From assembly GCA_947366895.1 (NCBI GenBank), contig CANBBP010000002.1, positions 124,001 through 188,000 of the forward strand: a stretch of 64,000 nucleotides of DNA, written 5' to 3'. The translations under genes and the position numbers were made by a program. This DNA is from an uncultured Clostridia bacterium. GTDB lineage: Bacteria; Bacillota; Clostridia; Christensenellales; UBA1242. The notes beneath the pieces are model-generated. The model was not told the origin of the DNA. It did no database searches and saw only the letters and a program-made list of their open reading frames with translations. This document shows positions 14,489-23,825 of this stretch, one piece after another. The stretch's first letter is position 1; each line of letters starts with the position of its first letter.

Positions 14489-14695
14489 ATGATGATAGAT
14501 CCACCTATTGAGGAATTAAAAGAAATTGCAGGGAACGAATATATTTTAACTAATCTTGTTGCAAAAAGAGCAAAAGAACTAGAAAAAGAAATTCCTGAAG
14601 TTATTGAATCTTCTCCTGAAAAAGCAATATCACTTGCAGCAAGAGAAATTTATTCTGGGAAAATTGTTTCTAGTAAACAAGAGGAAAATAATTAA
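14489..14695 (+). CDS. rpoZ: RNA polymerase omega subunit
   Basis: MIDPPIEEL...LTNLVAKRAKEL...ISLAAREIYSGKI; upstream of priA. Confidence 0.85.
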   Translation: MMIDPPIEELKEIAGNEYILTNLVAKRAKELEKEIPEVIESSPEKAISLAAREIYSGKIVSSKQEENN

Positions 14696-14794
14696 ATTTA
14701 TTTATTCTAAATAATTTTAGTATTTATCATATAGTAATTATTACAATTTTACTAAAGTTTAAAATAGTTAATTTGAGGATTATTTAATAGCAAA

Positions 14795-16975
14795 ATGATA
14801 GCAGAAGTCATAGTAGATATTATGTCTAGCGGTGTTGATAGAGTCTTTGACTATATTATACCCGAAGAACAAAATGTTTTAATAGGGGATAGAGTTAGTG
14901 TGCCTTTTGGTTCTAGACAAATAGATGGTTTTGTAATTAATATAAAGCAATCTTCAAACTATGATGCTACAAAACTTAAATATATTATATCTAAAAAAGA
15001 TGCACAACCTTTACTAACAGAAAACATGGTAAGGTTGTGTTTTTATATGAAACAAAAGTTTTTTTTGCGTCTTGCTGATACTATTAGGTTATTTCTTCCT
15101 CCTGTTGTAAGAAATGGTAAAGTTAAAGAAAAAATTATAAATTATATTTATCTTAACAGTGATGATTTTGGGGCAATATCAAAAAAAGCAAAAAATCAAT
15201 TAAAAGCTCTTTTGTATTTAAAAGAAAAAGGAAAGCAGTCTCAGAGTGAACTAAATAAACTATTTGGTATTTCTGCAATTAATGCTTTACTAGAAAAAGA
15301 ACTTGTAAAGATAGAAGAAGTAAAAACTTCTAGAATACCAAAAAATAAATTTAGTGTAACAAAAAAAGAGATTATTTTAAATACTCAACAATCAGAGGCA
15401 GTTGATATCATATCAAGGTCTAAATATCAACCTTTTTTATTGCATGGTGTTACAGGAAGTGGGAAAACCGAAGTTTATATCAATTGCATTAAAAATGTGT
15501 TAAAGAAAGGGAAAACAGCAGTTATGTTAGTTCCTGAAATATCCCTAACTCCGCAAATGTTTGCTAGATTTCGTAATGCCTTTGGTGATACAGTTGCAAT
15601 TTTACATAGTTCATTATCAAATGGTGAAAGGTTTGATGAATGGAATCGATTAAAATCTGGTGAAGCACGAATTGCTATAGGAGCTAGGTCTTGTATTTTT
15701 GCTCCTCTTGAAAACTTAGGATTGATTGTAATAGATGAAGAACATGATAATAGTTATTATAGTGAAAGTAATCCTAGGTATCATACTCATGAGGTTGCAC
15801 GATATTTGGCATATTTAAATGATTGCCCTTTAATTTTAGGCAGTGCAACTCCTAGTATAGAAAGTTACTATCTTGCAAAAAAAGGTGAATATAGACTAAT
15901 ACAATTAACTGAAAGAGCAAATAAAAAGGAATTACCTAACATAGAAATTGTTGATATGCTTAGTGAAATTCATTCAGGAAATACTGGCATTTTTTCTAGC
16001 AGATTTTTAAATGAGTTATCTACCTGTATAAAAAATAAAAAACAAGCAATGATATTTATTAATCGCAGAGGATTTTCTTCTTTTCTTATGTGTAAGGAAT
16101 GTGGTTATGTGCCTAAATGTGAAGATTGTGATGTATCTCTTGTTTTTCATAAAGAAGATGACATGTTAAAATGTCATTATTGCAATAGAAGATATAGAAC
16201 TTTAACAACTTGTCCAAAATGCAAAAGTTCTTCAATTCGTTTTGGTGCTGTAGGTACTCAAAGGGTTGTTGAAGAATTAAGTAAAATTTTTGATGTGCCT
16301 ATTTTTAGGTTAGATAATGATGTTAATAAGAATAACTATATAAATATCCTTGAAACTTTTAATCAAACTAGTCCTTCAATTCTTGTTGGTACTCAAATGA
16401 TAGCAAAAGGTCATGATTTTAATAATGTTACACTTGTGGGTATTGTAGATGCTGATATGAGTTTGTATTTTAGCGATTATAAAGCAATAGAACGCACCTT
16501 TCAATTAATTACTCAAGTATCTGGTAGGGCAGGAAGAAGCGAGAGCGAAGGAAAAGTTGTATTGCAAACCTATTATCCTAAACATTTTGTGTATAGATGT
16601 TCTAGCAATTATGATTATGGAGCCTTTTTTAAAAAAGAACTTAATCTTAGGGAAGTTTCTCATTTTCCGCCTTTCGTAAATATTCTAAGAATATTAGTAT
16701 TAGGAGAAGATGAAAAAAAGGTATTAAATAGTTTAGAAAAAATATACAACGAAGTTAAGTTGTTAAAAGAAGAATATTCAAGTGACTTTATTTATCTTCA
16801 TGCTATGAAATGCCCTAAGAAAAGATTGCAAAAAAATTATAGATATCAAATTTTGCTTAGAATATATAAGAAAAATGAATATGAAATCATTAGTAAAATT
16901 TATGATATATGTGATAAAATGAAAGAAAATAAAATATCTATTTTTGTGGAAAACGACCCGCAAAATTTAAGTTAA
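14795..16975 (+). CDS. priA: primosomal protein N' (PriA helicase)
   Basis: GVTGSGKTEVYI, DEEHDNSYYSE, zinc cysteines CKECGYVPKCEDCD, QVSGRAGRSE. Confidence 0.97.
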   Translation: MIAEVIVDIMSSGVDRVFDYIIPEEQNVLIGDRVSVPFGSRQIDGFVINIKQSSNYDATKLKYIISKKDAQPLLTENMVRLCFYMKQKFFLRLADTIRLFLPPVVRNGKVKEKIINYIYLNSDDFGAISKKAKNQLKALLYLKEKGKQSQSELNKLFGISAINALLEKELVKIEEVKTSRIPKNKFSVTKKEIILNTQQSEAVDIISRSKYQPFLLHGVTGSGKTEVYINCIKNVLKKGKTAVMLVPEISLTPQMFARFRNAFGDTVAILHSSLSNGERFDEWNRLKSGEARIAIGARSCIFAPLENLGLIVIDEEHDNSYYSESNPRYHTHEVARYLAYLNDCPLILGSATPSIESYYLAKKGEYRLIQLTERANKKELPNIEIVDMLSEIHSGNTGIFSSRFLNELSTCIKNKKQAMIFINRRGFSSFLMCKECGYVPKCEDCDVSLVFHKEDDMLKCHYCNRRYRTLTTCPKCKSSSIRFGAVGTQRVVEELSKIFDVPIFRLDNDVNKNNYINILETFNQTSPSILVGTQMIAKGHDFNNVTLVGIVDADMSLYFSDYKAIERTFQLITQVSGRAGRSESEGKVVLQTYYPKHFVYRCSSNYDYGAFFKKELNLREVSHFPPFVNILRILVLGEDEKKVLNSLEKIYNEVKLLKEEYSSDFIYLHAMKCPKKRLQKNYRYQILLRIYKKNEYEIISKIYDICDKMKENKISIFVENDPQNLS

Positions 16976-17122
16976 ATTTGTTTTATTTTGTGTTTTATTT
17001 TTCAAATAATTAATAAATTAAAAAACTTAATTTATTAAAATATAATGTAAATAATTTATTGTTTACTTTAAATATTAATATATAATATATAAAATGAATG
17101 TAGTTTTAAAAGGAAAAATATT

Positions 17123-17569
17123 ATGGCAATACGAAAAATTATAACTTTAGAAAATGATATGCTTAGAAAAATTTCTAAACCTGTAACTAAGTTTGATGAA
17201 AGTTTATGGGATTTACTAGATGATATGAAAGATACCTTAATTAAATCAACAGGAGTAGGTCTTGCTGCTATTCAAGTTGCAGTTTTAAAGAGAATTTTTG
17301 TAATAAGTGTTAATAATACTTATTTTGAAGTTATAAATCCTAAAATAACATTTATGTCAGGAACTCAAACGGGACAAGAAGGGTGTTTAAGTATACCTGG
17401 AAAACAATGCAAAGTAACACGACCTAATAAAGTTACTGTTGAGTTCTACGATAGGTTTGGTAATCCTATGACATTAACAGCAACCGATTTTATGGCAAGA
17501 GCCATTTGTCATGAGAATGACCATCTTGATGGAATTTTATATATAGACCATGTAAAACCTAAAAATTAA
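17123..17569 (+). CDS. def: peptide deformylase
   Basis: GVGLAAIQV, QEGCLSIPG, CHENDHLDG. Confidence 0.97.
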   Translation: MAIRKIITLENDMLRKISKPVTKFDESLWDLLDDMKDTLIKSTGVGLAAIQVAVLKRIFVISVNNTYFEVINPKITFMSGTQTGQEGCLSIPGKQCKVTRPNKVTVEFYDRFGNPMTLTATDFMARAICHENDHLDGILYIDHVKPKN

Positions 17570-17601
17570 AATAAGATATTAGTTAATAAAGGGGGCAATT
17601 T

Positions 17602-18546
17602 ATGAAAATAGTATTTATGGGCTCTTCAGAATTTTCTAAAATTGTACTAGAAAATCTTTTTAACAGTGAAAATGAAATAGTATGTGTAGTAACTAATACC
17701 GATAAAAGTTCTGGAAGAGGTAATAAAATACAATTTTCACCTGTAAAAGAATTTGCATTAAAGAATAACATAAAAATTTTGCAATATGATAGTGTAAGTC
17801 GTGAAGGATATGAAGATATTAAATCTCTTAATCCAGATGTTTTAATAACAGCTTCTTTTGGTCATTATTTAAAAGAAAATATTCTTAATCTTGCTAGATA
17901 TGGTGTTTTAAATGTTCATCCTTCATTATTGCCTAAATATAGGGGAAGTAGCCCTGTAGTGTGGGCAATAATAAAAGGAGAAAAAGTTACTGGTGTAACT
18001 ATTATGAAAACTATAAAAGCTCTTGATGCAGGAAATATATTAATGCAACAATCACTTGATATAATCCCTGATGAAACAGCAGGTGAACTTACTTTAAGAC
18101 TTGCTGAATTGGGCGGAGAATTACTATTAAAAACTTTAGAAAATATTCAAAAAGGTTTAGTTAAGGAACTTATACAAGATGAAGCACAATCTTCTTATTT
18201 CCCTAAACTTACCAAGGAAATGGGAAAAATTAATTTTTGTGATACAGCCGAAAATATCCAAAATTTATGTAATGGTTTGAATCCATGGCCATTATGTTAT
18301 GTAGAAAATAAACAAACAGGTGAAATATTAAAAGTTTATAAATCAAAACCATTTACTGAAAATGTTTCAGATACAAATAATTTTGAAATAGGTCAGGTAG
18401 TAATTGCAAATGCAAAAAAAGGATTAATAGTTAAGTGCAAAGATGGATTAATTATTTTAGATATTATTCAAAGTGCTGGCGGAAAAGTAATGTCATCAAA
18501 AAATTATTTAAATGGCAAAAAAATTGACTGTGGCACGCAATTTTAG
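17602..18546 (+). CDS. fmt: methionyl-tRNA formyltransferase
   Basis: FMGSSEFSK, NVHPSLLPKYRGSSPVVWAI. Confidence 0.97.
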   Translation: MKIVFMGSSEFSKIVLENLFNSENEIVCVVTNTDKSSGRGNKIQFSPVKEFALKNNIKILQYDSVSREGYEDIKSLNPDVLITASFGHYLKENILNLARYGVLNVHPSLLPKYRGSSPVVWAIIKGEKVTGVTIMKTIKALDAGNILMQQSLDIIPDETAGELTLRLAELGGELLLKTLENIQKGLVKELIQDEAQSSYFPKLTKEMGKINFCDTAENIQNLCNGLNPWPLCYVENKQTGEILKVYKSKPFTENVSDTNNFEIGQVVIANAKKGLIVKCKDGLIILDIIQSAGGKVMSSKNYLNGKKIDCGTQF

Positions 18547-18613
18547 TATTTTTTTACTAAAATAGTACTTTATAAACAAATTTTTTTATTAAATTACAAA
18601 AATAAGGAATATT

Positions 18614-19657
18614 ATGAAAGAAAATATACTAAGTTTATCATATGAAGAACTAAAGGAAAAATTGGTAATTTTAGGTCAGCCAAAATATCGAGCTGAACAA
18701 ATTTATTATGACCTTCATAATGGAAAAAAATTAGCGGATATATCAAATATTCCACAATCATTAAAAGAAAATTTATTACAAACTTATAGTGATAACAATA
18801 TAGAAATTGTCAAAGTACAAAAATCAAGCGATGGAACTCAAAAATTTTTATATAAACTTGAAGACAATAATTTAATAGAAGGTGTACTTATGAGTTACAA
18901 GTTTGGCTATACATTATGTGTGTCTAGTCAAGTGGGTTGTAGAATGTCGTGTAAGTTTTGTGCTTCAGGTTTAGATGGGCTAGTTAGAAATTTACAAGCC
19001 GGTGAAATAATGGGACAAGTAATTGTAGCAAATAAGTATCTTGAAGGTAATGTTAAAGATAGGAAAGTAACAAACATTGTTCTTATGGGTAGTGGTGAAC
19101 CACTGGATAATTATGATAATGTTATAAAGTTTTTGGAACTTGCTACAAATAAATATGGTTTATATTACGCAGAAAGGAATATATCTCTTAGTACATGTGG
19201 AATAGTACCAAATATTAAAAAATTAGCAGAAAGTGGATATAAAATTAATATTTGTTTATCTCTACATGCAAGTAATAATATAACAAGAAAAGAAATTATG
19301 CCTGTTGCTAAGGGATATTCAATAAATGAATTAATTTCGGCTTGTAGATATTATTTTGAAAAAACAGGAAGAAGAATATTATTTGAATATATCTTAATAG
19401 ATAATGTAAATTGTTCTAAAACTAATGCAATTGAACTTGCAAAACTTGTTAAAGGTATGAATTGCATTATTAATTTAATAAATTTAAATGAGGTTAAGGA
19501 AAATAATTTAAAAAGATGTTCTGAGTCAACACAAAAAATCTTTGCAGAAACTTTAAAAGGTTTTGGAATTAATGTTACCACAAGAAGAAGTTTGGGTAAT
19601 GATATAGATGGGGCTTGTGGTCAGTTAAGGCGAAGATTTATAGAAAAGAAAATATAA
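18614..19657 (+). CDS. rlmN: 23S rRNA/tRNA adenine C2-methyltransferase RlmN
   Basis: CVSSQVGCRMSCKFCASG, GSGEPLDNYDNV. Confidence 0.96.
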   Translation: MKENILSLSYEELKEKLVILGQPKYRAEQIYYDLHNGKKLADISNIPQSLKENLLQTYSDNNIEIVKVQKSSDGTQKFLYKLEDNNLIEGVLMSYKFGYTLCVSSQVGCRMSCKFCASGLDGLVRNLQAGEIMGQVIVANKYLEGNVKDRKVTNIVLMGSGEPLDNYDNVIKFLELATNKYGLYYAERNISLSTCGIVPNIKKLAESGYKINICLSLHASNNITRKEIMPVAKGYSINELISACRYYFEKTGRRILFEYILIDNVNCSKTNAIELAKLVKGMNCIINLINLNEVKENNLKRCSESTQKIFAETLKGFGINVTTRRSLGNDIDGACGQLRRRFIEKKI

Positions 19658-19751
19658 ATATAGTATAATTATTATAATAAGTATAAATATAATAGGATAT
19701 AAAAATAGTTAATAATTTAAATTGCTTTTAATAAAGGGGTAAAATTATAAA

Positions 19752-20411
19752 ATGTCGTTATTGATTTCTGCTTCAACTAATCCTCCTAATTTGGAAAATT
19801 TATTAGAATATATAAAGAAACTAGACAATACTGATGTGGATTATATTCATTGTGATGTTATGGATGGAAAATTTGTTAAAAGTACAACTTTTAATCATAA
19901 AATAGTAAAAAAGATTAAAGAAATTACTTCAAAAAAATTAGATGTTCATTTAATGGTACAAAAACCTAGTAATAAAATTAAAAAGTATATTAAAAGCGGA
20001 GCAGATATCTTAACAATTCATTTTGAAAGTTATAAAAACAAGAATAAATTAACTAAAGACTTATTAAGCATTAAAAAAGGTGGCACATTTGCTGGTTTGT
20101 CTTTTAATCCAACTACAGAAATAAAAGAAATTTTACCTTTTATTTATTTTTGTGATATGCTTCTTGTTATGAGTGTTACTCCAGGTAAAAGCGGACAGGA
20201 ATTTATTGAAAGCACCTTTGATAGATTAAAAGAAATTAAAGATTATTTAAAACATCAAAACATTGAAGTAACCATAGAAGTTGATGGCGGAGTAAATAAC
20301 AAAAATGCAAAAACTTTAAAAGAAAATGGTGTAAATAGTGTAGTTTTAGGAAACTATTTATTTACTAGTAAAGATTTAAAAGGTGCTGTAAATTTGATAA
20401 AAAATATTTAA
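19752..20411 (+). CDS. rpe: ribulose-phosphate 3-epimerase
   Basis: HCDVMDGKFV, HLMVQKP, MSVTPGKSGQEF, EVDGGV. Confidence 0.95.
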   Translation: MSLLISASTNPPNLENLLEYIKKLDNTDVDYIHCDVMDGKFVKSTTFNHKIVKKIKEITSKKLDVHLMVQKPSNKIKKYIKSGADILTIHFESYKNKNKLTKDLLSIKKGGTFAGLSFNPTTEIKEILPFIYFCDMLLVMSVTPGKSGQEFIESTFDRLKEIKDYLKHQNIEVTIEVDGGVNNKNAKTLKENGVNSVVLGNYLFTSKDLKGAVNLIKNI

Positions 20412-20591
20412 AAAAGGATTATTAAAACTAATAAATTAAAAAATTGAATTACTAATTTAAAAGTGAAATATAATAATTTATAAAATTATCTTATCAGTTA
20501 TGTTTTAATTAAATTATTAAAAATAATAATAAAAAAATTTAACACAATTTTTATCTCTATCATAAATTAGATATAAAGGGTAGGGAAAATA

Positions 20592-20678
20592 ATGAAAATT
20601 TATTGTTTTAAAGTTCCAAAGTGTTTATCATTTTTGTTAAAAACTTGTTTAAAAAAGCATTACATAAGTTTTGATTAA
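20592..20678 (+). CDS. spoVM: SpoVM-like 28-aa amphipathic sporulation peptide (candidate)
   Basis: MKIYCFKVPKCLSFLLKTCLKKHYISFD; matches the MKFYTIKLPKFL pattern including Pro9; same chromosomal position (rpe to asp23). Confidence 0.72.
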   Translation: MKIYCFKVPKCLSFLLKTCLKKHYISFD

Positions 20679-20687
20679 AAAAATAAA

Positions 20688-20722
20688 AAAAGGAAATGTA
20701 TCTTGTTACATTTCCTTTTTTT
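20688..20722 (+). terminator. intrinsic terminator after spoVM candidate (possibly bidirectional)
   Basis: aaaggaaatgta tcttg ttacatttcctttttt. Confidence 0.75.
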
Positions 20723-20724
20723 GC

Positions 20725-20753
20725 TTGCCTATTATGAAAAAATGTTGTATCAT
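20725..20753 (+). promoter_or_regulatory. putative sigma-A promoter of asp23-yloV (TTGCCT, 17 nt, TATCAT)
   Basis: Direct reading upstream of asp23. Confidence 0.45.
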
Positions 20754-20814
20754 ATAACCTGTAGTGTGGGAGAACTCTATACTTTAGTAAGTCCACACAA
20801 TTAAAAGGAACATT

Positions 20815-21165
20815 ATGTCAGTTAAAACTTCAAATGCTTTTGGTGATATTTCTATAAATAACAATGCCATTGCTGTTGTTGCAGGCTATAATGCTTTAGA
20901 GTGTTATGGTGTCGTAGACTTAGTGGCTAGAAATGCAAAAGAAAGTTTTAGCGAATTATTTAAAAATCAATCCCTTACACGAGGTGTTAAAATTACCAGC
21001 ACAGGTAATCATATAACAATAGACTTAAACTTAATATTAAAATATGGTGTATCTATAAATGCAGTAGCTGAAAGTGTAAAAAGCACTGTTAAATATGGAG
21101 TTGAAAAGTTTACTGGTATGATAGTAGATGCTGTTAATATTAAAGTAATAGGTGTAAGGGTTTAA
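20815..21165 (+). CDS. Asp23/Gls24 family protein (YloU-like)
   Basis: GDISINNNAIAVVAGYNALECYGVV... ; upstream of DAK-domain protein. Confidence 0.92.
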   Translation: MSVKTSNAFGDISINNNAIAVVAGYNALECYGVVDLVARNAKESFSELFKNQSLTRGVKITSTGNHITIDLNLILKYGVSINAVAESVKSTVKYGVEKFTGMIVDAVNIKVIGVRV

Positions 21166-21253
21166 TTTTTTTTTATAATTAAAATATTAGGCTGTTACAG
21201 GCTTTTTTATAATTGTGTAACAAGTTTTTTAAACCAATGCGGAGGAAAGATAA

Positions 21254-22897
21254 TTGATTAAGACTATTAGCGGAGCAATGTTTAGAAAAATGGTTTTAAC
21301 TGCTTCTAGCGTGCTTGATGAAAACAGAAAATATATCGACTCATTAAATGTTTTTCCTGTTCCAGATGGAGATACAGGAACAAATATGAATTTAACCTTT
21401 AAATCTGCTACAAAGGAAGTTAATGAGTGTTTAAATAATAATTTTGATTCTTTAGGAGAGGCAATCTCAAAAGGTGCTCTTCGTGGTGCAAGAGGAAATT
21501 CTGGTGTTATTCTATCCCAAATTTTAAAAGGAATGTCAACTGTAATAATAGGTTGTACAGAACTTAAAACAAAAGATTTTGCTCGTGCTTTAAAAGAGGG
21601 AGCAGATATTGCTTATAAGGCAGTTACAAAACCAAAAGAGGGTACAATTTTAACTGTTGTTAGAGTTATGGCAGAAGAAGCTACCCCTCTAAGTAAAAAA
21701 TATCAAGATTTTGAAGGCTTTTTTCAGGCTTTAATTGAAAAAGGCGAAGAAATATTAATGCAAACACCAGAAATGTTGCCTGTTCTTAAAAAAGCAGGTG
21801 TTGTTGATGCTGGTGGCAGAGGGCTACTTGTAATATTTAATGGCTTTTATAAAGCTTTAACTAATGAAGATATTATGATTGCTACTCCAGAAACCATAGA
21901 TACTGCTTCTGCCTATGAAAAAGATAAGGATTTTCATGCAAATTTAGTAGATTTGGCAGAAATACAGTTTGGTTATTGCACTGAATATATGATTATTAAT
22001 ATGCATAAAAAGACAACTCAAAGTGATATTGATAAACTACGTGAAAGATTAGTTGAATTAGGGGACTCCGTTATATGCATAGGAGACCTTAATCTTGTTA
22101 AAGTTCATGTTCATACTAACGAACCAAATAAGGCATTAGGATATGCATTAGAGTTAGGCGAATTAACCAATTTAAAAATCGAAAATATGTTAGAGCAAAA
22201 TAGACAGTTACTCAAAGAGAAAACTCAAAAAGAACCACCTAAACCTATGGGAATGGTTTCTATTGCTGCTGGTGATGGATTTGCATTGTTATTTAAAGAT
22301 TTAACAGTTGATTACATCATTCAAGGTGGTCAAACAATGAATCCTAGTGCAAGTGATATTGTTGAAGCAGTAGAAAAAGTTAATGCAGACACAATATTTG
22401 TATTCCCTAATAACAAAAATATCATTTTGGCTGCAGAACAAGCTAGAGCATTAACTAAGAAAAATGTTGTTGTTATTCCTACTCGTAGTATTCCTGAAGG
22501 AATTTCTGCTTGCTTAGCTTTTAATCCTGAAGTTTCAGTTGATGAAAATATTGAAGCAATGAATACATCTATGGGAAGTGTAAAAACAGGAAATGTTACA
22601 TATGCTGTTCGTGACACTCATATTGATGATTTTGATGTTAGTGTTGGTGAAATAATAGGGCTTGATAATAGTTCAATTCTTGCTAAAGGTAAAGAAATAC
22701 CAGAAACAGTAGATGGTCTTGTTGAAAAATTAATTGATGAAGATACTGTTAATGTAACTTTATTTTATGGACAAGAAATTAATGAAGAAGATGCAATTAA
22801 ATTACAAGAAAATTTACAACGTAAATATCCACAATGCGAATTTAATGCAGTTAGTGGTGGACAACCAGTTTATTATTATATTTTGTCTATTGAATAA
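21254..22897 (+). CDS. DAK2 domain protein YloV/FakA-like fatty acid kinase subunit
   Basis: NVFPVPDGDTGTNMNLT, GARGNSGVILSQ, KVHVHTNEP. Confidence 0.94.
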   Translation: MIKTISGAMFRKMVLTASSVLDENRKYIDSLNVFPVPDGDTGTNMNLTFKSATKEVNECLNNNFDSLGEAISKGALRGARGNSGVILSQILKGMSTVIIGCTELKTKDFARALKEGADIAYKAVTKPKEGTILTVVRVMAEEATPLSKKYQDFEGFFQALIEKGEEILMQTPEMLPVLKKAGVVDAGGRGLLVIFNGFYKALTNEDIMIATPETIDTASAYEKDKDFHANLVDLAEIQFGYCTEYMIINMHKKTTQSDIDKLRERLVELGDSVICIGDLNLVKVHVHTNEPNKALGYALELGELTNLKIENMLEQNRQLLKEKTQKEPPKPMGMVSIAAGDGFALLFKDLTVDYIIQGGQTMNPSASDIVEAVEKVNADTIFVFPNNKNIILAAEQARALTKKNVVVIPTRSIPEGISACLAFNPEVSVDENIEAMNTSMGSVKTGNVTYAVRDTHIDDFDVSVGEIIGLDNSSILAKGKEIPETVDGLVEKLIDEDTVNVTLFYGQEINEEDAIKLQENLQRKYPQCEFNAVSGGQPVYYYILSIE

Positions 22898-22927
22898 AAT
22901 TTCATATAAATTTAATAGAAATTTATT

Positions 22928-22961
22928 TAGAACTAAAATTTATTTTTTAGTTCTTTTTTTA
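22928..22961 (+). terminator. intrinsic terminator
   Basis: agaactaaaa..ttttagttct plus T7. Confidence 0.65.
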
Positions 22962-23080
22962 TAATTGTAACAAAATTATTACTTTTTTTTTATAATTATA
23001 TAGTTTGATGTTTTAGCATATTATAATATACTTGCATTTTTATTATATATGTATAAATGTTTTAAACATTTGGAGGAGTT

Positions 23081-23653
23081 ATGTCACAAATTATAAAAAA
23101 TTGTAAAACAGTTTATACAATTTCAGGTTCGCAACCATTATATGTATATTCTGATTATGATAAACTATTAATGGAAGTTACTAAAAAAGAAATTGATGAA
23201 AAAAGTTCAATAGTTAAAAGAGGTTTTAGAAAATTTTTAGGTGAAGATAAATTTTGCGTATCTAGAATTAGTGGAGAAGAGCAAATTGAAGAGGTATCAA
23301 GGTCGGCAGATAATGTTATAATTGATTTATCTTTAGGAGAAAATTGTTTAATAGGTTCAAAAAATGAAAGTCAGGACTTTGAAGCGGGCCTTGTAATTGG
23401 CACTTATCCTGATTTAACTTCAGGTCAGTATTATGGTCCTAGTAGAACGGAACTCCCTAAATTTGCGATAAGTATGTTTGCTAAAAAGTTTGGTGAAACA
23501 AGTATTGATAATTTACAAGAAGAATTATCATTACCTGAGGAACATACTGATAATTTAAGTTCAATTAATGATGATATTCTTCAAATGTTGACCGATAAAT
23601 CATTATCTAATGCTACTATTAATGATGAACTTTCTTCAAATTTAGAACAATAA
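23081..23653 (+). CDS. hypothetical protein
   Basis: 190-aa ORF with GGAGG RBS; no recognised family. Confidence 0.65.
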   Translation: MSQIIKNCKTVYTISGSQPLYVYSDYDKLLMEVTKKEIDEKSSIVKRGFRKFLGEDKFCVSRISGEEQIEEVSRSADNVIIDLSLGENCLIGSKNESQDFEAGLVIGTYPDLTSGQYYGPSRTELPKFAISMFAKKFGETSIDNLQEELSLPEEHTDNLSSINDDILQMLTDKSLSNATINDELSSNLEQ

Positions 23654-23825
23654 AAATAATAAATTGAAATTTTGAAAATATTTCAATAAAAAAAGAGGAA
23701 ATATTTACTTTTTGTTGTATATATAGTAATGTATATATTAGTTGGTTTTTTTATTGTTTAAGTTATAAAAAAATGAGAAAATATCTACTTTTTAACATAT
23801 TAGTTTTATTGGAGAAGATATAAAT

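Noticed and set aside
20608-20796. Minus-strand 62-aa ORF, checked as rpmB (L28) because of synteny
   Set aside because: Translation does not resemble L28 and it runs through a strong terminator hairpin.
22767-22964. Internal out-of-frame ORF at the 3' end of yloV
   Set aside because: Embedded in a confident CDS and extends into a terminator.
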